This document shows, piece after piece, positions 37,329 to 46,997 of a stretch of 64,000 bases of DNA (within the stretch, counting starts at the first letter, position 1; each line of letters starts with the position of its first letter). The DNA comes from Polaromonas sp. (GTDB lineage: Bacteria > Pseudomonadota > Gammaproteobacteria > Burkholderiales > Burkholderiaceae_C). The notes beneath the pieces were generated by a model, which did not search any database, had not been told where the DNA came from, and was given only the letters and a program-made list of their open reading frames with translations. The position numbers and the translations under genes are program-made. The stretch is from NCBI RefSeq assembly GCF_012927455.1, contig NZ_JABBPE010000006.1, positions 59,687 through 123,686 on the forward strand. Direction: 5' to 3'.

Positions 37329-40300
37329 CTAGACCAGCACCCGCTCGATGCCGCCGCGGTTGGCCGCAGCCACATAGTCGGGCAACCACTGCTTGCCGAG
37401 AATTTGATTGGCCATCTCGACCACGATGTAGTCAGCCTCCAGCAGACCGTTTTGCAGATCATTGCCGTAGCGCGTCAGGCCCTGCAAGCAACTCGGGCAA
37501 CTGGTCAGAATCTTCACGTTGGCGGTTTCGCTGACAGCGCCCGAGGCGCGAAGTTCAGCCTCGCCCTTGCGGATTTCCTCTTCTTTGCGAAAACGCACCT
37601 GCGTCGAAATGTCCGGCCGCGTCACGCCCAGTGTGCCCGACTCGCCGCAGCAGCGCTCGCTTTTAAGCACGTTCTCGCCAATCAGCGCCTTCACCGTTTT
37701 CATCGGGTCGCCCAGCTTCATCGGGTTGTGGCAAGGCTCGTGGTACAAAAAGCCGCCCTGACCCGCCGGCAGAGTGATGCCTTTTTCCAGCAGGTATTCA
37801 TGAATGTCAATGATGCGGCTGCCCGGGAATATCTTGTCAAACTCGTAGCCCTGCAACTGGTCATAACAGGTGCCGCAGCTAACCACCACGGTCTTGATGT
37901 CCAGGTAATTGAGCGTATTGGCCACGCGATGAAACAGTACGCGGTTGTCGGTGATGATTTTCTCGGCCTTGTCGAACTGGCCGCTACCGCGCTGCGGATA
38001 ACCGCAACACAGGTAACCCGGTGGCAGCACGGTCTGCACACCGGCGTGCCACAGCATGGCCTGCGTCGCCAGACCGACCTGGCTGAACAAGCGCTCGGAA
38101 CCGCAACCCGGGAAATAAAAAACCGCCTCGGTTTCAGCCGTGGTGTTTTTTGGATCCCGGATGATGGGCACGTAGTCCTTGTCCTCGATGTCCAGCAGCG
38201 CCCGCGCGGTTTTCTTGGGCAGGCCACCGGGCATTTTCTTGTTGATGAAGTGAATCACCTGCTCTTTGACGGGTGATTTGCCGACGGTCGCCGGTGGTTG
38301 GGCGGTCTGTTTGCGCGCCACGCGGCGCAGCAAGTCGTTGGCCAGGCGCTGCGCCTTGAAGCCGACGTCCACCATGGCGCTGCGCATGAACTTGATGGTT
38401 TGCGGATTGGTCGCATTCAGGAAGAACATCGCCGCTGCATTGCCCGGCCGGAAGGACTTCTGGCCCATCTTGCGCAGCAAATTGCGCATGTTCATCGACA
38501 CTTCGCCAAAATCAATGTCCACCGGGCACGGGCTCAGGCACTTGTGGCAAACCGTGCAATGGTCAGCCACGTCTTCAAACTCTTCCCAGTGCTTGATGCT
38601 GACGCCGCGCCGGGTCTGCTCTTCGTACAAAAAGGCCTCGACCAGCAGCGAGGTCGCCAGAATCTTGTTGCGCGGGCTGTACAGCAGGTTGGCACGCGGC
38701 ACATGGGTGGCGCACACCGGCTTGCATTTGCCGCAGCGCAGACAGTCCTTCACGCTGTCGGCAATCGCGCCGATGTCGCTTTGCTGCATGATCAGCGACT
38801 CATGCCCCATCAAGCCGAAGCTGGGCGTGTAGGCGCTGGTCAAATCGGCCTGCAGCCCAATAGATTCGGGTGCAAGCTGCTCCTTATTTCGTAGCAACTT
38901 GCCTTTGTTGAAGCGCCCTTGCGGATCGACCCTGGCCTTGTATTCGGTGAACGGCCGCAACTCCTCGTCGGTCAGAAACTCAAGCTTGGTGATGCCTATG
39001 CCGTGTTCGCCGGAAATCACGCCATCGAGCGAGCGCGCCAGCGCCATGATGCGCGCCACGGCTTCGCGCGCGGTTTGCAGCATCTCGTAGTCATCGCTGT
39101 TGACCGGCAAATTAGTGTGCACATTGCCGTCACCCGCATGCATGTGCAAGGCCGCCCAGACGCGGCCCTTGAGCACGCGCTTGTGGATGGCATTGCATTC
39201 CTCGAGAATCGGCAGAAAGGCGCCACCGCTGAAAATGGCCTTGAGCGGCGCGCGCAGCTGGGTTTTCCAGCTGGCACGCAGCGAGTGGTCCTGCAGTTGC
39301 GGGAAAAATTTGTCCACGCCCTGCAGCCAGCCGGCCCAGAGGGCGCGCACCTCGGCAATCAGCGCCAGCGCCTGGTCGACTCGGTCTTCTAGCAACTCCG
39401 CCGACGGCATCTCGCTGGCATCGTCCGATTTACCCAGAGGCAGCTTGCCCTTGAGGAAAAATGCCTGTAACTCGTCACACAGCGCGATCTTGTTGCGCAG
39501 GCTCAATTCAATGTTGATTCTCTCTATGCCGTCGGTGTACTCGGCCATGCGCGGCAGCGGGATCACCACGTCTTCATTGATCTTGAAGGCGTTGGTGTGG
39601 CGCGAAATCGCCGCCGTTTTCTTGCGGTCCAACCAGAATTTCTTGCGCGCTTCCGGGCTGATGGCGACGAAGCCTTCGCCACTGCGCGAGTTGGCGATGC
39701 GAACGATTTCGCTGGTGGCGCGGGCCACCGCATCGGCGTCGTCACCGGCAATGTCGCCAATCAGCAGCATCTTGGGCAGGCCGCCGCGTTTGGATTTGGT
39801 GGCATAGCCGACAGCGCGCAGGTAGCGGTCGTCCAGATGCTCCAGGCCGGCCAGAATCGCGCCGCCGCGCTTTTGCTCGGCGAACATGAAATCCTTGATT
39901 TCCACAATACTCGGAACGGCATCCTTGGCATTGCCGAAAAACTCCATGCAGACGGTTCGGGTGTGGGCCGGCATGCGGTGCACAATCCAGCGCGCGCTGG
40001 TAATCAGGCCGTCGCAGCCTTCTTTCTGGATGCCCGGCAAGCCGCTTAAAAACTTGTCGGTCACGTCCTTGCCAAGACCTTCCTTGCGGAAGGTCTTGCC
40101 CGCAATATCCAGCCGCTCGGTGCGGATCAGCGTCGTGCCGTCGGCTTCAAAATACTGAAGGTCAAAGCTCGCCATTTCAGCGTCGTGGATCTTGCCCAGG
40201 TTGTGGCCCACGCGTGTCACTTCCAGCCACTGGGCGTCGGGCGTGACCATGCGCCAAGACGCCAGGTTGTCCAGCGCCGTACCCCACAGCACAGCCTTCT

Positions 40301-41222
40301 TGCCGCCGGCGTTCATGGCAATGTTGCCGCCAATGCAGGACGCTTCGGCCGAAGTCGGATCGACCGCAAAGACGAAACCGCCGCGCTCGGCCGCATCGGC
40401 CACACGCTGGGTGACCACGCCGGCTTCGGTCCACACCGTGGCAACGCTTTGCGCAACGCCGGGCAGCGACACCATCTCAACCTCTGTCATGGCTTCGAGC
40501 TTTTCGGTATTGATGACAGCCGACTTCCAGGTCAGCGGAATCGCCCCGCCGGTGTAGCCGGTACCGCCGCCGCGCGGAACAATCGTCAGGCCGAGCTCGA
40601 TACAAGCCTTGACCAGGCCAGCCATTTCTAACTCGGTATCGGGCGTGAGCACCACAAACGGATATTCGACACGCCAGTCGGTGGCGTCGGTGACATGCGA
40701 GACGCGTGACAGCCCGTCAAACTTGATGTTGTCCTTGAGCGTCAGCTTGCGCAGTTTGCGCTCGGTCTGGCGACGCAGGCTGGCTATTTCCTCAAACGAG
40801 GCGGAAAAACGGCTGACCGCACTGCGCGCGGACTGCAGCAACTCGCCCACCATGGCATCGCGCTGGCTGTCGGCCTCGGGCGTGCGGCGCTTTTCAACTT
40901 CGCTGAGGCGATGCTGCAAGGCCTCGACCAGCATCTTGCGGCGTTTGGGGTTGTCCAGCAGGTCGTCTTGCAGGTAGGGGTTGCGCTGAACCACCCAGAC
41001 GTCGCCCAGCACTTCATACAGCATGCGGGCCGAGCGGCCAGTGCGCCGCTCTTCGCGCAGCAGGACCAGCAGATCCCAGGCCCGCGCCCCCAGCAGGCGA
41101 ATGACGACTTCGCGGTCGGAAAAGGAGGTGTAGTTGTAAGGAATCTCGCGGATGCGCGATTCACTGGCTTTTGCCTCATCGGCAAAAGCGGTCATTTCTT
41201 GAAGGGTGGTAGGTGCGTTCAT
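37329..41222 (-). CDS. Giant FAD/Fe-S dehydrogenase fusion (DUF3683, FAD-oxidase, ferredoxin, CCG domains)
   Basis: A 1297-residue protein with, in order: an N-terminal DUF3683-type region (about 1-180); an FAD-binding type 4 domain (about 185-400, [18 protein letters not shown] and [19 protein letters not shown]); FAD-oxidase C-terminal domain with [13 protein letters not shown] and [12 protein letters not shown] (about 700-770); two 4Fe-4S motifs ([11 protein letters not shown] and [14 protein letters not shown], about 840-920); and two CCG domains ([22 protein letters not shown] and [19 protein letters not shown]). The family oxidises D-2-hydroxyacids (D-lactate, glycolate or 2-hydroxyglutarate) and passes electrons to quinone; here what are normally two or three subunits are one chain. 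The exact substrate is unknown. Confidence 0.9.
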   Translation of the reverse strand: MNAPTTLQEMTAFADEAKASESRIREIPYNYTSFSDREVVIRLLGARAWDLLVLLREERRTGRSARMLYEVLGDVWVVQRNPYLQDDLLDNPKRRKMLVEALQHRLSEVEKRRTPEADSQRDAMVGELLQSARSAVSRFSASFEEIASLRRQTERKLRKLTLKDNIKFDGLSRVSHVTDATDWRVEYPFVVLTPDTELEMAGLVKACIELGLTIVPRGGGTGYTGGAIPLTWKSAVINTEKLEAMTEVEMVSLPGVAQSVATVWTEAGVVTQRVADAAERGGFVFAVDPTSAEASCIGGNIAMNAGGKKAVLWGTALDNLASWRMVTPDAQWLEVTRVGHNLGKIHDAEMASFDLQYFEADGTTLIRTERLDIAGKTFRKEGLGKDVTDKFLSGLPGIQKEGCDGLITSARWIVHRMPAHTRTVCMEFFGNAKDAVPSIVEIKDFMFAEQKRGGAILAGLEHLDDRYLRAVGYATKSKRGGLPKMLLIGDIAGDDADAVARATSEIVRIANSRSGEGFVAISPEARKKFWLDRKKTAAISRHTNAFKINEDVVIPLPRMAEYTDGIERINIELSLRNKIALCDELQAFFLKGKLPLGKSDDASEMPSAELLEDRVDQALALIAEVRALWAGWLQGVDKFFPQLQDHSLRASWKTQLRAPLKAIFSGGAFLPILEECNAIHKRVLKGRVWAALHMHAGDGNVHTNLPVNSDDYEMLQTAREAVARIMALARSLDGVISGEHGIGITKLEFLTDEELRPFTEYKARVDPQGRFNKGKLLRNKEQLAPESIGLQADLTSAYTPSFGLMGHESLIMQQSDIGAIADSVKDCLRCGKCKPVCATHVPRANLLYSPRNKILATSLLVEAFLYEEQTRRGVSIKHWEEFEDVADHCTVCHKCLSPCPVDIDFGEVSMNMRNLLRKMGQKSFRPGNAAAMFFLNATNPQTIKFMRSAMVDVGFKAQRLANDLLRRVARKQTAQPPATVGKSPVKEQVIHFINKKMPGGLPKKTARALLDIEDKDYVPIIRDPKNTTAETEAVFYFPGCGSERLFSQVGLATQAMLWHAGVQTVLPPGYLCCGYPQRGSGQFDKAEKIITDNRVLFHRVANTLNYLDIKTVVVSCGTCYDQLQGYEFDKIFPGSRIIDIHEYLLEKGITLPAGQGGFLYHEPCHNPMKLGDPMKTVKALIGENVLKSERCCGESGTLGVTRPDISTQVRFRKEEEIRKGEAELRASGAVSETANVKILTSCPSCLQGLTRYGNDLQNGLLEADYIVVEMANQILGKQWLPDYVAAANRGGIERVLV

Positions 41223-41383
41223 CGTAGAAATTCAGCTGCTTTCGGACCCACAATCCGGACTCCCGGATCAACATCCCGCGCTGTCACGCTATGGTACCGC
41301 AGCACCGTTGCCGCGCACGACGCGCGGGTATGGCGTCAAGGAAAGCCCGCTTGCCTGAAAGACACTCGCTCGCTTAAATGGCG

Positions 41384-41412
41384 CTGTCACAAACAGTTTT
41401 TAGACTGTTACA
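41384..41412 (+). promoter_or_regulatory. Pho-box-like site upstream of ugpB
   Basis: CTGTCAC (41384) and CTGTTAC (41405) are half-sites like the PhoB consensus CTGTCAT, about two 11-base steps apart with a poor middle repeat. AACAGT-N6-ACTGTT is also an inverted repeat here. It lies 33 bases before the ugpB start. ugp operons are known members of the phosphate-starvation regulon, so the reading is plausible but the match is weak. Confidence 0.4.
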
Positions 41413-41444
41413 TTTAAATCGACACGTTCCCTTCAGGAGTCCTC

Positions 41445-42758
41445 ATGAAAATCCGTTTATCCACCCTTGCTTTCGCGGCTTGCGCCCTGTGCGCGCCACT
41501 GGCCAGCCAAGCGCAAACCGAGATCCAGTGGTGGCATTCGATGACCGCCGTCAACAACGAGTGGGTCAACGACTTGGCCAGGCAGTTCAACGACAGCCAG
41601 AAGGACTACAAGGTGGTGCCGAGTTATAAGGGCAGTTACGACGAATCGATGACAGCAGCCATTGCCGCCTTTCGCGCTGGCAATGCGCCCAACATCCTGC
41701 AGGTGTTCGAAGTTGGCACGGCGACCATGATGGCGAGCAAGGGCGCGATCGTCCCGGTCGCCAAGGTCATGAAAGACGCCGGCGAGAAGTTTGACCCCAG
41801 CGATTACATCTCGGCCGTGGCGGGCTACTACACCGCGCCCAACGGCCAGATGCTGAGCTTTCCGCTGAACAGCTCGACCACCATTTTCTATATCAACAAA
41901 GACGCCTTCAAGGCTGCCGGCCTGCCCACCGACAAGGCACCAGCGACCTGGCCGGAAGTTGTGGCAGCCGCCGCCAAGCTCAAGGCTGCCGGCCACAAGT
42001 GCCCGTTCACCACCGCCTGGCAGGGCTGGACCCAGCTGGAAAGCTTTTCAGCCTGGCACAACGTCGAATTCGCGACCAAAAGCAACGGCCTGGCTGGCCT
42101 GGACGCACGCATGAAGATCAACTCGCCACTGCATGTGCGGCATATCGACAACCTGGCCAACATGGCCAAGCAAGGCCTGTTTGTCTATAAGGGCCGCGGC
42201 AACGTGCCAGAAGCAAGCTTTGTTTCGGGTGAGTGCGCCATGATCAACACCTCGTCTGGCTTTTACGGCAACGTGGCAAAGAATGCCAAGTTCGCCTATG
42301 GCCTGGCGCCGCTGCCGCACTACCCAGATGTAGCGGGCGCTCCGCAAAACACCGTGATTGGCGGCGCCAGCCTGTGGGTGATGTCGGGCAAGAAGCCGGC
42401 CGAGTACCAGGGCGTCGCGAAGTTCTTCAGCTTCATCTCCACGCCTGAAGTGCAGTCGGCCAGCCACAAGCGCACTGGCTACCTGCCGGTCACCACGGCG
42501 GCTTACCAGCTGACGGAAAAATCGGGCTTCTACAAGGAAAATCCCGGCACCGACGTGGCGGTGACGCAGATGATTCGCAAGGTGACCGACAAGAGCCGCG
42601 GCATCCGGCTGGGCAACTACGTGCAGGTGCGCGCGATCGAAGACGAGGAACTCGAACAGGTCTGGAGCGGCAAGAAGACGGCTAAAGAGGCGCTGGACGC
42701 GATTGTGACGCGCGGCAACGAACAGCTCGAGCGCTTCCAGAAAGCCAACAAGGGTTAA
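41445..42758 (+). CDS. ugpB: sn-glycerol-3-phosphate ABC transporter, binding protein
   Basis: A 437-residue periplasmic protein that captures glycerol-3-phosphate and glycerophosphodiesters. Signal peptide about 1-23 (ASQA cut before QTEIQWWHSM). It follows E. coli UgpB closely: FNDSQKDYKVVPSYKGSY, GNAPNILQVFEVGTATMMAS, WQGWTQLESFSAWH, NTVIGGASLWVMSGK, HKRTGYLPVTTAAY and LGNYVQVRAI. AGGAG precedes the start. First gene of a plus-strand ugp operon. Confidence 0.94.
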   Translation: MKIRLSTLAFAACALCAPLASQAQTEIQWWHSMTAVNNEWVNDLARQFNDSQKDYKVVPSYKGSYDESMTAAIAAFRAGNAPNILQVFEVGTATMMASKGAIVPVAKVMKDAGEKFDPSDYISAVAGYYTAPNGQMLSFPLNSSTTIFYINKDAFKAAGLPTDKAPATWPEVVAAAAKLKAAGHKCPFTTAWQGWTQLESFSAWHNVEFATKSNGLAGLDARMKINSPLHVRHIDNLANMAKQGLFVYKGRGNVPEASFVSGECAMINTSSGFYGNVAKNAKFAYGLAPLPHYPDVAGAPQNTVIGGASLWVMSGKKPAEYQGVAKFFSFISTPEVQSASHKRTGYLPVTTAAYQLTEKSGFYKENPGTDVAVTQMIRKVTDKSRGIRLGNYVQVRAIEDEELEQVWSGKKTAKEALDAIVTRGNEQLERFQKANKG

Positions 42759-42800
42759 AACCCCATTTTTGCCGACGCCGTGATGGCGCTGGCCCTTCCT

Positions 42801-42835
42801 GCCCGCCAAACCCGTGGTCCGGCGGGCTTTTCTTT
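42801..42835 (+). terminator. Attenuator-like hairpin between ugpB and ugpA
   Basis: GCCCGCC (42801-42807) and GGCGGGC (42821-42827) form a 7-base GC stem with a 13-base loop, followed by TTTTCTTTT. It ends ten bases before ugpA. Partial termination here would give more binding protein than permease, as is common in ABC operons. Confidence 0.7.
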
Positions 42836-42844
42836 TGAGGTTGT

Positions 42845-43726
42845 ATGGAAAAACGCGTTGTCTTTCGCTCAGGCTGGCTGCCCTGGCTGCTGCTGGCGCC
42901 GCAAATGGCCGTCATCCTGGTGTTTTTCTTCTGGCCGGCAGCCCAGGCCATCGTGCAGTCGCTGCAGCAGCAAGACGCCTTTGGCACCTCCATCGAGTTC
43001 GTCGGCCTGGATAACTTTCGCCAGCTTTTTCAGGATCCGAGCTACGTCGAATCTTTCAAGACCACCGCGCTGTTTTCGGTATTGGTCGCCGGGATTGGCA
43101 TCAGCCTGGCGCTGCTGCTGGCCGTGTTCGCCGACCGCATAGTGCGCGGCGCCATGCTTTACAAGACCTTGCTGATCCTGCCCTACGCCGTGGCGCCCGC
43201 GGTGGCCGCCGTGCTGTGGGTCTTCATGTTCTCTCCCTCGCTGGGCGTGGTGGCTTACGCGCTCGGCAAGGTTGGCATCGACTGGAACCACCTGCTCGAC
43301 TCGGGACACGCCATGACGCTGATCGTCATGGCCTCGATCTGGAAGCAGATTTCGTACAACTTCCTGTTCTTCCTGGCGGGCCTGCAGTCGATTCCCAAGT
43401 CGCTGATAGAAGCTGCCGCGATGGACGGCGCGCGCCCGTGGCGGCGATTCTGGACCATCCAGTTTCCGCTGCTGTCGCCCACCACTTTTTTCCTGCTGGT
43501 GATCAACGTGGTCTACGCCTTCTTCGACACCTTCGCCATCGTCGACGCGGCCACCCAGGGTGGCCCGGGCAAGGACACGGCGATCCTGGTTTACAAGGTG
43601 TATTACGACGGCTTCAAGGCGATGGACCTGGGCGGCTCGGCGGCGCAGTCGGTCGTGTTGATGGTCATCGTGGTGGCGCTTACCGTGGTCCAGTTTCGGT
43701 ACGTCGAAAAGAAAGTTCAATACTAA
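42845..43726 (+). CDS. ugpA: sn-glycerol-3-phosphate ABC transporter permease
   Basis: A 293-residue inner-membrane permease (six segments expected) of the carbohydrate-type MalF/UgpA class. [22 protein letters not shown] is the first segment; the ATPase-contact loop is [56 protein letters not shown] matches UgpA. Starts after the attenuator-like hairpin; ugpE follows across a repeat. Confidence 0.93.
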   Translation: MEKRVVFRSGWLPWLLLAPQMAVILVFFFWPAAQAIVQSLQQQDAFGTSIEFVGLDNFRQLFQDPSYVESFKTTALFSVLVAGIGISLALLLAVFADRIVRGAMLYKTLLILPYAVAPAVAAVLWVFMFSPSLGVVAYALGKVGIDWNHLLDSGHAMTLIVMASIWKQISYNFLFFLAGLQSIPKSLIEAAAMDGARPWRRFWTIQFPLLSPTTFFLLVINVVYAFFDTFAIVDAATQGGPGKDTAILVYKVYYDGFKAMDLGGSAAQSVVLMVIVVALTVVQFRYVEKKVQY

Positions 43727-43744
43727 TGATCTCCAAAAAAGGGG

Positions 43745-43850
43745 CGCATCTTCAAGCAGCAGGGGCCGCGGAACTGGCTTTGCCAGGCCGCAGGCGCAAC
43801 GGCCCCCTCGGGGGGCAGGGCGCTACACGCAGTGAGCAACCGTGGGGGCC
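43745..43850 (+). repeat. GC-rich REP-like repeat between ugpA and ugpE
   Basis: Contains GCCCCCTCGGGGGGCAG-like sequence and CGTGGGGGCC at its end, matching the 84-base element in ubiJ in the opposite orientation. It fills the 129 bases between ugpA and ugpE, and its final GGGGG lies 8 bases before the ugpE ATG, where a Shine-Dalgarno would be. Confidence 0.75.
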
Positions 43851-43855
43851 ATGTC

Positions 43856-44707
43856 ATGGTTGAAAAACGCGGCGCCCACGGCATCCTGGCGCACGGCGTG
43901 ATGCTGTTGGGCGTCTTCATCGTGGCTTTTCCGCTTTATCTTGCGTTTGTCGCCTCCACCCACACTGCGCAAGAGATCGTGCAGGCGCCGATGCCGCTGC
44001 TGCCCGGCAGCAACCTGTGGGACAGCTACAAGGCCGCGCTGTTCGGGCGCGCGTCCAGCGCCGGCTCGAATGCGCCGGTGGCCCACATGATGTGGGTCAG
44101 CCTGGTGACGGCGCTGGTAATTTCCATCGGCAAGATCGCGATTTCTCTGCTGTCGGCGTTTGCCATCGTCTACTTCCGTTTCCCCTTCAAGAAAATCTGC
44201 TTCTGGGCCATTTTTGTCACACTGATGCTGCCGGTCGAGGTGCGCATCCTGCCCACCTACCAGGTGGTGTCGGACCTGGGCATGCTCAACAGCTACGCCG
44301 GCCTGACGATTCCGCTGATTGCATCGGCAACGGCGACTTTTCTGTTCCGCCAGTTTTTCCTGACGGTGCCCGATGAGCTGGTGGAGGCGGCGCGCATGGA
44401 CGGCGCCGGCCCGATGCGCTTTTTCTGGGACATCTTGCTGCCGCTGTCCAAAACATCGATCGCGGCGCTGTTCGTGATCCAGTTTATTTACGGCTGGAAC
44501 CAGTACCTGTGGCCGCTGCTGGCCACCACCAGTGAAGACATGTACCCGGTGGTGGTCGGCATCAAGCGCATGATCGCCGGCGGCGACAGCCAAAATGAAT
44601 GGAACGTAGTGATGGCCACCGCCATTTTGGCCATGCTGCCGCCGGCCATCGTGGTGGTGCTGATGCAAAAATGGTTCGTCAAGGGCCTGGTGGATACTGA
44701 AAAATAA
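43856..44707 (+). CDS. ugpE: sn-glycerol-3-phosphate ABC transporter permease, second subunit
   Basis: A 283-residue inner-membrane permease of the MalG/UgpE class. VMLLGVFIVAFPLYLAFVAS is the first segment; the contact loop is VPDELVEAARMDGAGPMRFFWDILLPLSK; QFIYGWNQYLWPLL is UgpE-typical. I choose the ATG giving MVEKRGAHG because the upstream in-frame GTG lies inside the repeat. Its last codons, GAA AAA TAA, are followed by two further in-frame copies of the same three codons. Confidence 0.92.
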   Translation: MVEKRGAHGILAHGVMLLGVFIVAFPLYLAFVASTHTAQEIVQAPMPLLPGSNLWDSYKAALFGRASSAGSNAPVAHMMWVSLVTALVISIGKIAISLLSAFAIVYFRFPFKKICFWAIFVTLMLPVEVRILPTYQVVSDLGMLNSYAGLTIPLIASATATFLFRQFFLTVPDELVEAARMDGAGPMRFFWDILLPLSKTSIAALFVIQFIYGWNQYLWPLLATTSEDMYPVVVGIKRMIAGGDSQNEWNVVMATAILAMLPPAIVVVLMQKWFVKGLVDTEK

Positions 44708-44731
44708 AGCGAAAAATAAGTAGAAAAATAA
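44699..44731 (+). repeat. Triple tandem GAAAAATAA at the ugpE stop
   Basis: GAAAAATAA occurs at 44699, 44711 and 44723, a 12-base period, so Glu-Lys-stop is repeated three times in the ugpE frame. Only the first stop is used. Confidence 0.9.
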
Positions 44732-44744
44732 GGGCAATTCAAGC

Positions 44745-45785
44745 ATGGCATCGGTCTCACTTCACAACGTCATCAAGCGCTACGGCGCGGGCAAAAGCGC
44801 CGTACAGGTGCTGCACGGCGTCAGCGCCGACATTGACGATCACGAGTTCATCGTCATCGTCGGGCCGTCCGGCTGCGGCAAATCGACATTGCTGCGCATG
44901 GTCGCCGGGCTGGAAGAAGTCACCGAAGGGCAGATAGCCATTGGCGGCAAGGTCGTCAACGAACTGGAGCCTTCCGAGCGCGACATCGCCATGGTGTTTC
45001 AGAACTACGCGCTGTACCCGCACATGAGCGTGTTTGACAACATGGCTTACGGCTTGAAGATAGCCAAGGTGCCCAAGGAAGAAATCAGGACGCGCGTCGA
45101 CAAGGCCGCCAACATTCTGGAGCTGAGCGCCTTGCTGGAGCGCAAGCCGCGCGCGCTGTCGGGCGGGCAGCGCCAGCGCGTGGCGATGGGCCGGGCCATA
45201 GTGCGCCAGCCGCAGGTGTTTTTGTTTGATGAGCCGCTGTCCAACCTTGACGCCAAGCTGCGCGTGCAGACGCGGCTGGAAATCCAGAAACTGCACCGAG
45301 AGCTCGGCATTACTTCGCTTTTCGTCACGCACGACCAGGTTGAAGCCATGACGCTGGCGCAGCGCATGATGGTGATGAACGCCGGACGCATGGAGCAATT
45401 CGGCACGCCCGAAGAGGTCTACAACCGGCCGGCCACCACCTTTGTCGCCAGCTTCATGGGCTCGCCGCCGATGAACCTTTTAAGACTGGCGCCCAACGCC
45501 GATTTCGGCGGCCAGCCCGGCGCCATCATGGGCATCCGCCCCGAACACCTGCACGTCAGCTCCAGCAGTAGCGACAACGGCAGCCGGGGCTGGCCGGTGC
45601 AGGTTGACAGTATTGAGATGCTGGGCGCAGAGCGCTTGCTGTATTGCCGACTGGGCGCAGAATTCGTGATCGTGCGCACCGACGAAAGCTTGTCGTCCGC
45701 CCCTGAAATTGGCGCGACGATTTACCTCACGCCGCGCGCCGATCGCATGCACTGGTTCGATGCCGGGACTGGCATGCGACTTTAG
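44745..45785 (+). CDS. ugpC: sn-glycerol-3-phosphate ABC transporter ATP-binding protein
   Basis: A 346-residue cytosolic ATPase of the MalK/UgpC class. Walker [10 protein letters not shown] (about residues 40-48), Q-loop [11 protein letters not shown], signature [14 protein letters not shown], Walker [15 protein letters not shown], switch VTHDQVEAM. The C-terminal TOBE region ([10 protein letters not shown]) is present. It drives UgpA/UgpE; ugpQ follows 26 bases later. Confidence 0.94.
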   Translation: MASVSLHNVIKRYGAGKSAVQVLHGVSADIDDHEFIVIVGPSGCGKSTLLRMVAGLEEVTEGQIAIGGKVVNELEPSERDIAMVFQNYALYPHMSVFDNMAYGLKIAKVPKEEIRTRVDKAANILELSALLERKPRALSGGQRQRVAMGRAIVRQPQVFLFDEPLSNLDAKLRVQTRLEIQKLHRELGITSLFVTHDQVEAMTLAQRMMVMNAGRMEQFGTPEEVYNRPATTFVASFMGSPPMNLLRLAPNADFGGQPGAIMGIRPEHLHVSSSSSDNGSRGWPVQVDSIEMLGAERLLYCRLGAEFVIVRTDESLSSAPEIGATIYLTPRADRMHWFDAGTGMRL

Positions 45786-45811
45786 CCTGGCCAGCCCCGA
45801 CCCTCTTACTC

Positions 45812-46570
45812 ATGTCCCAAGCGATCACCTCCCCCTGGCCCTATCCGCGCTGGATTGCCCACCGCGGCGCCGGCAAGCTGGCGCCTGAAAACACGCTGGC
45901 GGCCTTTCAGCTAGGCGCCAGTCATGGCTACCGCATGTTTGAATGCGATGTGAAGCTGAGCGCTGACGGCATGCCATTTTTGCTGCATGACGACACCCTG
46001 GCGCGCACTACCAATGGCCACGGCGTGGCGGGCGAGCAGCCTTGGCAAGCCCTGGCCAAGCTGGACGCGGGCCGCTGGCATTCGCCACCCTTCGTAGGCG
46101 AAAGCTTGCCACTGCTGGACAGCATGGCGCGCTTTTGCCTGTACCACGGCTACGCCCTGAACATCGAGATCAAGCCCACGCCCGGACAGGAAAGCCGTAC
46201 CGGCCGCGTCGTCGCCAACGAGGCTGCCAGACTCTGGAACACGGCGACCCGGCCAACCGCGCCCCCGCTGTTGACCTCGTTCGCGCCGGCCGCACTGCAG
46301 GCGGCCCGCAACGCCCAGCCGCAACTGCCGCGCGGCTTGCTGCTCGACGCCTTGCCCGGTGGCTGGCTGGGAAGCGCTCAAGCGCTGCAATGCGTGGCCA
46401 TCATCTGCCAGCACCAGCTCTGGAACACGGAAACCGTGGCGCAGGCCAAACAGGCCGGCTTCAGGCTGCTGAGCTACACCGTCAATGACGAGGCCAGTGC
46501 CAGCCGGCTGATCGTACTGGGCACCGACGGCATCATCACGGACCGGGTTGACAGTTTCAAACCCGACTAG
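45812..46570 (+). CDS. ugpQ: Glycerophosphodiester phosphodiesterase
   Basis: A 252-residue cytosolic enzyme that splits glycerophosphodiesters brought in by Ugp into glycerol-3-phosphate and an alcohol. The TIM-barrel GDPD motifs are WIAHRGAGKLAPENTLAAF (catalytic His, Arg, Glu), MFECDVKLSADG and FLLHDDTLARTTNG (second catalytic His), with LNIEIKPT later. Last gene of the ugp operon. Confidence 0.93.
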   Translation: MSQAITSPWPYPRWIAHRGAGKLAPENTLAAFQLGASHGYRMFECDVKLSADGMPFLLHDDTLARTTNGHGVAGEQPWQALAKLDAGRWHSPPFVGESLPLLDSMARFCLYHGYALNIEIKPTPGQESRTGRVVANEAARLWNTATRPTAPPLLTSFAPAALQAARNAQPQLPRGLLLDALPGGWLGSAQALQCVAIICQHQLWNTETVAQAKQAGFRLLSYTVNDEASASRLIVLGTDGIITDRVDSFKPD

Positions 46571-46590
46571 GCCATAGCGAAATAGCGCTG

Positions 46591-46890
46591 TCAGGCTTTC
46601 CAGCCGCGCAGCAGCAGCCACTGGCACAGCGCTGCGCCCAGCACCAGCGCGGCATAGGTCGCCATCTTTCCGTCACGCCCAAACAGCAGCAGACCGGCCG
46701 TCAACGTAGCCAAATTTACTACAAAAATAATAGCTGCCTGCACCCACCAGCTCTCGACAAAAGGTCTTTTTGACTGGAAAAATCCAAAAAAAAGACGCAA
46801 ACACACAATCAGTAACAAAGCCACCAGCGCCGCAGGCGCCATGAAGTTGAGCAGATGATTTGTCAGCAGATATGCGGTCATGGCAGCCAT
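46591..46890 (-). CDS. Small hydrophobic membrane protein of unknown function
   Basis: A 99-residue protein with three probable membrane segments (about residues 15-35 APAALVALLLIVCLRLFF, 48-70 WVQAAIIFVVNLATLTAGLLLF, 75-95 MATYAALVLGAALCQWLLL). I do not recognise it. The segment VQAAIIFVV is coded by a copy of the interspersed repeat. No ribosome-binding site is clear, and ATGs at 46890 and 46881 are both possible. It converges with ugpQ and diverges from hemA. Confidence 0.6.
   Translation of the reverse strand: MAAMTAYLLTNHLLNFMAPAALVALLLIVCLRLFFGFFQSKRPFVESWWVQAAIIFVVNLATLTAGLLLFGRDGKMATYAALVLGAALCQWLLLRGWKA
46718..46748 (+). repeat. Interspersed repeat inside the small membrane protein gene, copy 7
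   Basis: ACTACAAAAATAATAGC then TGCCTGCACCCA, a diverged form of the core and its TGCGCCC flank. Read on the minus strand as codons for VQAAIIFVV. Confidence 0.65.
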
Positions 46891-46985
46891 TTAAAGTCAA
46901 CGCGAATACCCCTGAAATAAGCCAGAAACAGGATTTTCAAGGCGATTGATGGAAGCCAGATGGCACTCCCTGCGTACTTCAATTT

Positions 46986-46991
46986 TATAAT
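46986..46991 (+). promoter_or_regulatory. hemA -10 element close to the start codon
   Basis: A perfect TATAAT ends six bases before the hemA ATG. No Shine-Dalgarno lies in between. A -35 is not clear (TGGCAC at 19 bases is the best). If used, transcription would begin at or next to the A of ATG, giving a leaderless message. Confidence 0.45.
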
Positions 46992-46997
46992 CAGCAC

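Noticed and set aside
37248..38276. 342-codon plus-strand frame
   Set aside because: Antisense to the FAD/Fe-S dehydrogenase.
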